Shown here: positions 41,017 through 43,197 of the stretch, piece by piece | Layout: the number at the start of each line of letters is the position of its first letter | Position numbering within the stretch: the stretch's first letter is position 1 | Assembly: GCA_938002605.1 (NCBI GenBank) | Contig: CALLAF010000008.1 | Span: 1 to 43,197 of the forward strand | Length of the DNA: 43,197 nt | DNA from: an uncultured Paracoccaceae bacterium | GTDB taxonomy: Bacteria; Pseudomonadota; Alphaproteobacteria; Rhodobacterales; Rhodobacteraceae | Direction: 5' to 3' | Translations under genes and position numbers: made by a program | The notes under the pieces: model-generated | The model's database searches: none | Told to the model about the DNA's origin: nothing | Seen by the model: the letters and a program-made list of their open reading frames with translations, nothing else

Positions 41017-42293
41017 CCAGTATGAACCCAGCAGAACGTCTGATTTACAAGACCCTCGTCCTGACATGGCCCTTCTATGCGGTTGGTGCGCTTTATGTCG
41101 TGGGGCCGGTCTTGGCCTGGATCCTTGGGGGGCTTGCTGTTCTGTCGCTTTTTCTTGGTCCTGCAATGCGCCCGGATTTGCGAGCAACCGGGACAATTCC
41201 ACCGGTTATCTGGGCTTGGATCATCGGCATGTTCGTGATGCTGGTCGCGCTTTGGGTCGGACATCTTGATTGGGCACTTGGGCTTAAACAAACGATCAAG
41301 TCATCCATCGGTTGGGCTAAAGGATGGGCCCTGATGGCGCTGTTTCCGCTTGCTGGCGCCGTTCTGCCAATCCGACGCGAGGTTTTAATACGTGCACAAT
41401 GCGTGATTGGACTGGGAACGCTTATTCTAGCGCCGATCCTGCTTGCCGCCCCTTATATCGGGTTACCAGAACGGATCTTCACCTCACCGCTCAAAGCGAT
41501 CGGCGGACCTGGTCCGGAATACTTCAGTGTATACTTCTTCACCTATGATCCGGCCAGCTGGACGCCGCGCTGGCAATTCTATGCCCCATGGTCGCCCTTT
41601 GCCGCGCTTCTGGGGGTGGTGATGATCCTTTTCGCTCTCGAAGAGAGGGATCTGAAGTGGAAAACCATCGGGATCGCTGCTGGCGCATTGATGATCTTCG
41701 CGTCCAAGTCGCGTATGGGTTTGGTGGGGCTCGTCGCTTCCACGGTCGGGGCCCGGATGATGCCGCTGATCTTGCGGGGCTGGGCGTGGCAAGCGGTTGC
41801 TGCGCTGACGGCCTCTTTGGCGATCATCGGACCGGCATTGGCTGCCATGGGTCAAGACGCGGTCGCGGCCTTTAAGGGCGCACGCGCCGACAGCACCCGT
41901 GTTCGAGAAACACTCCAACGGATTGCTGGTGAGCGTTGGATCAACGAAGCCTTCTGGTTTGGGCATGGACGGGTGCATCCTGGCACGCATGCCGTCGAAT
42001 ATATGCCCATTGGCAGCCATCATACCTGGTGGGGGCTCTTGTTCGTCAAAGGGGTTGTGGGCATGCTTGCCTTGTTGGTCCCGTTTGTGTGGCAAACACT
42101 GATCGCATTGGTCGACGCGGCCAAGGGCCCCAGAGGTCGGTTGCCCTTGGGCATAATGATGACCCTGACCCTTTTATCTTTTGGAGAGAACATCGAAATC
42201 GAAGCCTATATGCTATGGCCCGGTCTAATATTGTTGGGAATACATGCAAGAGAGATGGCATGGGAAGGCCAGCAACGAATTCTGCAGTCCTGA
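41013..42293 (+). CDS. O-antigen ligase / exopolysaccharide polymerase (Wzy-like) membrane protein
   Basis: About 426 residues with about 10-12 hydrophobic segments. A large central loop contains YFSVYFFTYDPASWTPRWQF, and the region ending GHGRVHPGTHAVEYMPIGSHHTWWGLLFVKG is typical of O-antigen ligase/polymerase family proteins (Wzy_C), with the conserved G-S-H-x-x-x-x-x-L-x-x-x-G pattern. I chose the ATG at 41013, which overlaps the Wzz-like stop; the longer frame from 40959 lies inside that gene. It polymerises flipped repeat units in the periplasm. It is the last gene before an IS3-type insertion, so further locus genes may have been lost or moved beyond the window. Confidence 0.88.
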   Translation: MTSMNPAERLIYKTLVLTWPFYAVGALYVVGPVLAWILGGLAVLSLFLGPAMRPDLRATGTIPPVIWAWIIGMFVMLVALWVGHLDWALGLKQTIKSSIGWAKGWALMALFPLAGAVLPIRREVLIRAQCVIGLGTLILAPILLAAPYIGLPERIFTSPLKAIGGPGPEYFSVYFFTYDPASWTPRWQFYAPWSPFAALLGVVMILFALEERDLKWKTIGIAAGALMIFASKSRMGLVGLVASTVGARMMPLILRGWAWQAVAALTASLAIIGPALAAMGQDAVAAFKGARADSTRVRETLQRIAGERWINEAFWFGHGRVHPGTHAVEYMPIGSHHTWWGLLFVKGVVGMLALLVPFVWQTLIALVDAAKGPRGRLPLGIMMTLTLLSFGENIEIEAYMLWPGLILLGIHAREMAWEGQQRILQS

Positions 42294-42361
42294 CATCGCG
42301 GGCCGGCGAGAAGAGAGGTGGTCGCGGAAATTAGGGCCAGTCGTTAAGATGGATCGTATGA

Positions 42362-42677
42362 CGAAAGAGACGATCCAAGATTGAGAAACGAAAGAACCAT
42401 TCGCCAGAATTCAAAGCCAAGGTTGCGCTTGAAGCGATGCGTGAGGAGATGGCGCTAGCAGAGCTGTCTAAGAAGTGTGGGGTTCACCCGACTCAAATCG
42501 GCACCTTGAAGCGCGAACATGGCGACGGCCTTTACGCGTAAAGGTTCAGCGTCTGAACCGGTGAGCGCTGCTGATGTCGACAAGCTGCATTCCAAGATCG
42601 GCCAGTTGGTGGTGGAACGGGATTTTTTAGCGGACGCTTCGTATCAGTTGCTCGGGACGCGAGGCAAAAAATGGTGA
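42362..42677 (+). pseudogene. IS3-type transposase orfA, disrupted by a frameshift
   Basis: The first part (to a TAA at 42539-42541) reads NHSPEFKAKVALEAMREEMA followed by LAELSKKCGVHPTQIGTLKR, the HTH_Tnp_1 domain. The second part, from ATG at 42519 in another frame, continues MATAFTRKGSASEPVSAAD then VDKLHSKIGQLVVERDFLADA, the leucine-zipper end, and stops at 42675-42677. Between them a few residues normal in relatives (of the kind KR-A-A-I-A-N-M) are missing. A small deletion that is not a multiple of three would explain the break. No standard start codon is present in the first frame after the upstream TGA at 42359. As it stands orfA cannot make a whole protein. Confidence 0.75.
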
Positions 42678-43197
42678 GCCGAGATCAAAAGTTAAGTATG
42701 CGTAAACAGTGCGAACTGTTGCAGTTGTCGCGGTCATGCCTTTACTATCAGCCTGTCGGCGAAAGCACTGAGAACCTGCGGTTCATGGAAATAATCGACA
42801 AGCAGTTCTTAGAAACGCCTTGGTACGGATCGCGCCAAATGGCACGGCACATGAAGCGCAATAACCATAAATGCGGCCGTCACCGGGTTCGTCGTTTGAT
42901 GCGGCTTATGCGTCTTGTTCCGATCTATCAGGAGCTAAACACGAGCAAGAAGCACCCGCAGCACAAGATTTGGCCCGATCTTCTCAGGAACGTTGTGATC
43001 GATCAGCCCAATCAAGTTTGGTGTGCGGACATCAGTTACATCCCAATGCGTCGAGGCTTCCTGTATCTGGTCGCAATTATGGACTGGTACAGCCGCACAG
43101 TCCTGGCTTGGCGGCTATCAAACAGCATGGATGCAGACTTTTGCGTGGAGGCATTGAAAGAAGCCCTCGCCAAGCACGGTAAGCCGGAAATCTTCAA
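42671..43197 (+). CDS. IS3-type transposase orfB (DDE integrase), open at window end
   Basis: An unbroken frame of 175 codons from ATG 42671 runs off the window. It shows the HTH_21 segment (RFMEIIDKQFLETPWYGSRQM then RRLMRLMRLVPIYQELNTSK). The integrase core start is VWCADISYIPMRRGFLYLVAI then MDWYSRTVLAWRL, in which the Asp of CADISY is the first of the DDE triad. The remaining D and E lie beyond the window (the last residues, GKPEIFN, precede the expected DQG). No stop interrupts it, so orfB could still be intact. It overlaps the end of orfA in the -1 frame. Confidence 0.88.
   Translation, partial: MVSRDQKLSMRKQCELLQLSRSCLYYQPVGESTENLRFMEIIDKQFLETPWYGSRQMARHMKRNNHKCGRHRVRRLMRLMRLVPIYQELNTSKKHPQHKIWPDLLRNVVIDQPNQVWCADISYIPMRRGFLYLVAIMDWYSRTVLAWRLSNSMDADFCVEALKEALAKHGKPEIF

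Larger units (their letters stand above)
42330..43197 (+). mobile_element. IS3-family insertion sequence, partial in window
   Basis: Two reading frames typical of IS3 elements follow the polymerase gene: a short orfA HTH protein and an orfB integrase in the -1 frame. A run of six A's at 42666-42671 lies exactly where orfA and orfB overlap and would suit programmed -1 frameshifting. The left end is somewhere between the polymerase stop (42293) and about 42362; I could not define its terminal inverted repeat because the right end is outside the window. The start given is approximate. Confidence 0.8.

Overview
The window looks like a chromosomal segment of a marine alphaproteobacterium of the Roseobacter group (Rhodobacteraceae). 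This rests on gene content and style: moderate GC, short overlaps of the ATGA type, a permuted ATP-grasp / alpha-E / Anbu cluster, and several catabolic and polysaccharide loci. The species cannot be named from the sequence alone.

Layout. (1) 1-1.9 kb: a small lipoprotein gene, decayed phage-like fragments, a small unknown gene, and a tRNA-Asn(GTT) with promoter, terminator and a flanking tandem repeat. This is probably an old integration site. (2) 1.96-4.24 kb: an MBL-fold hydrolase divergent from an EnvZ-like sensor kinase that has no adjacent response regulator. (3) 4.3-11.0 kb: a 1122-residue transglutaminase/DUF2126 protein divergent from permuted ATP-grasp, alpha-E and Anbu-type proteasome-like peptidase genes. 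(4) 11.2-19.5 kb: a catabolic locus. Three plus-strand genes (beta-hydroxyacid dehydrogenase, class II aldolase, gamma-butyrobetaine-hydroxylase-like dioxygenase) converge on a minus-strand operon (GMC oxidoreductase, enolase-superfamily enzyme, aldehyde dehydrogenase) with a divergent LysR regulator. (5) 19.5-26.7 kb: a complete-looking ABC-type (group 2) capsule export and initiation set in the order kpsS, OPX lipoprotein, kpsC, kpsE, kpsM, kpsT. (6) 26.7-27.6 kb: a coding-poor gap. (7) 27.6-42.3 kb: a second, Wzx/Wzy-style exopolysaccharide locus. It has three glycosyltransferases, a flippase, an OPX lipoprotein, a hybrid histidine kinase paired with a small secreted protein, GalU, a GT26-sugar phosphotransferase fusion, a LuxR-type response regulator, a Wzz-like protein and a polymerase/ligase. 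(8) 42.3 kb to the end: an IS3-family element with a frame-disrupted orfA and an orfB that runs off the window.

The strongest unexplained signal is a 16-bp palindrome, CTATCCG-TT-CGGATAG. It occurs as three perfect copies and one diverged copy, all in the second polysaccharide locus, about 81-98 bp upstream of start codons in four of five placements. Together the four copies sit in front of nearly every transcription unit of that locus. I infer a dedicated operator, most simply for the embedded LuxR-type regulator fed by the hybrid kinase, giving a self-contained regulon for one exopolysaccharide.
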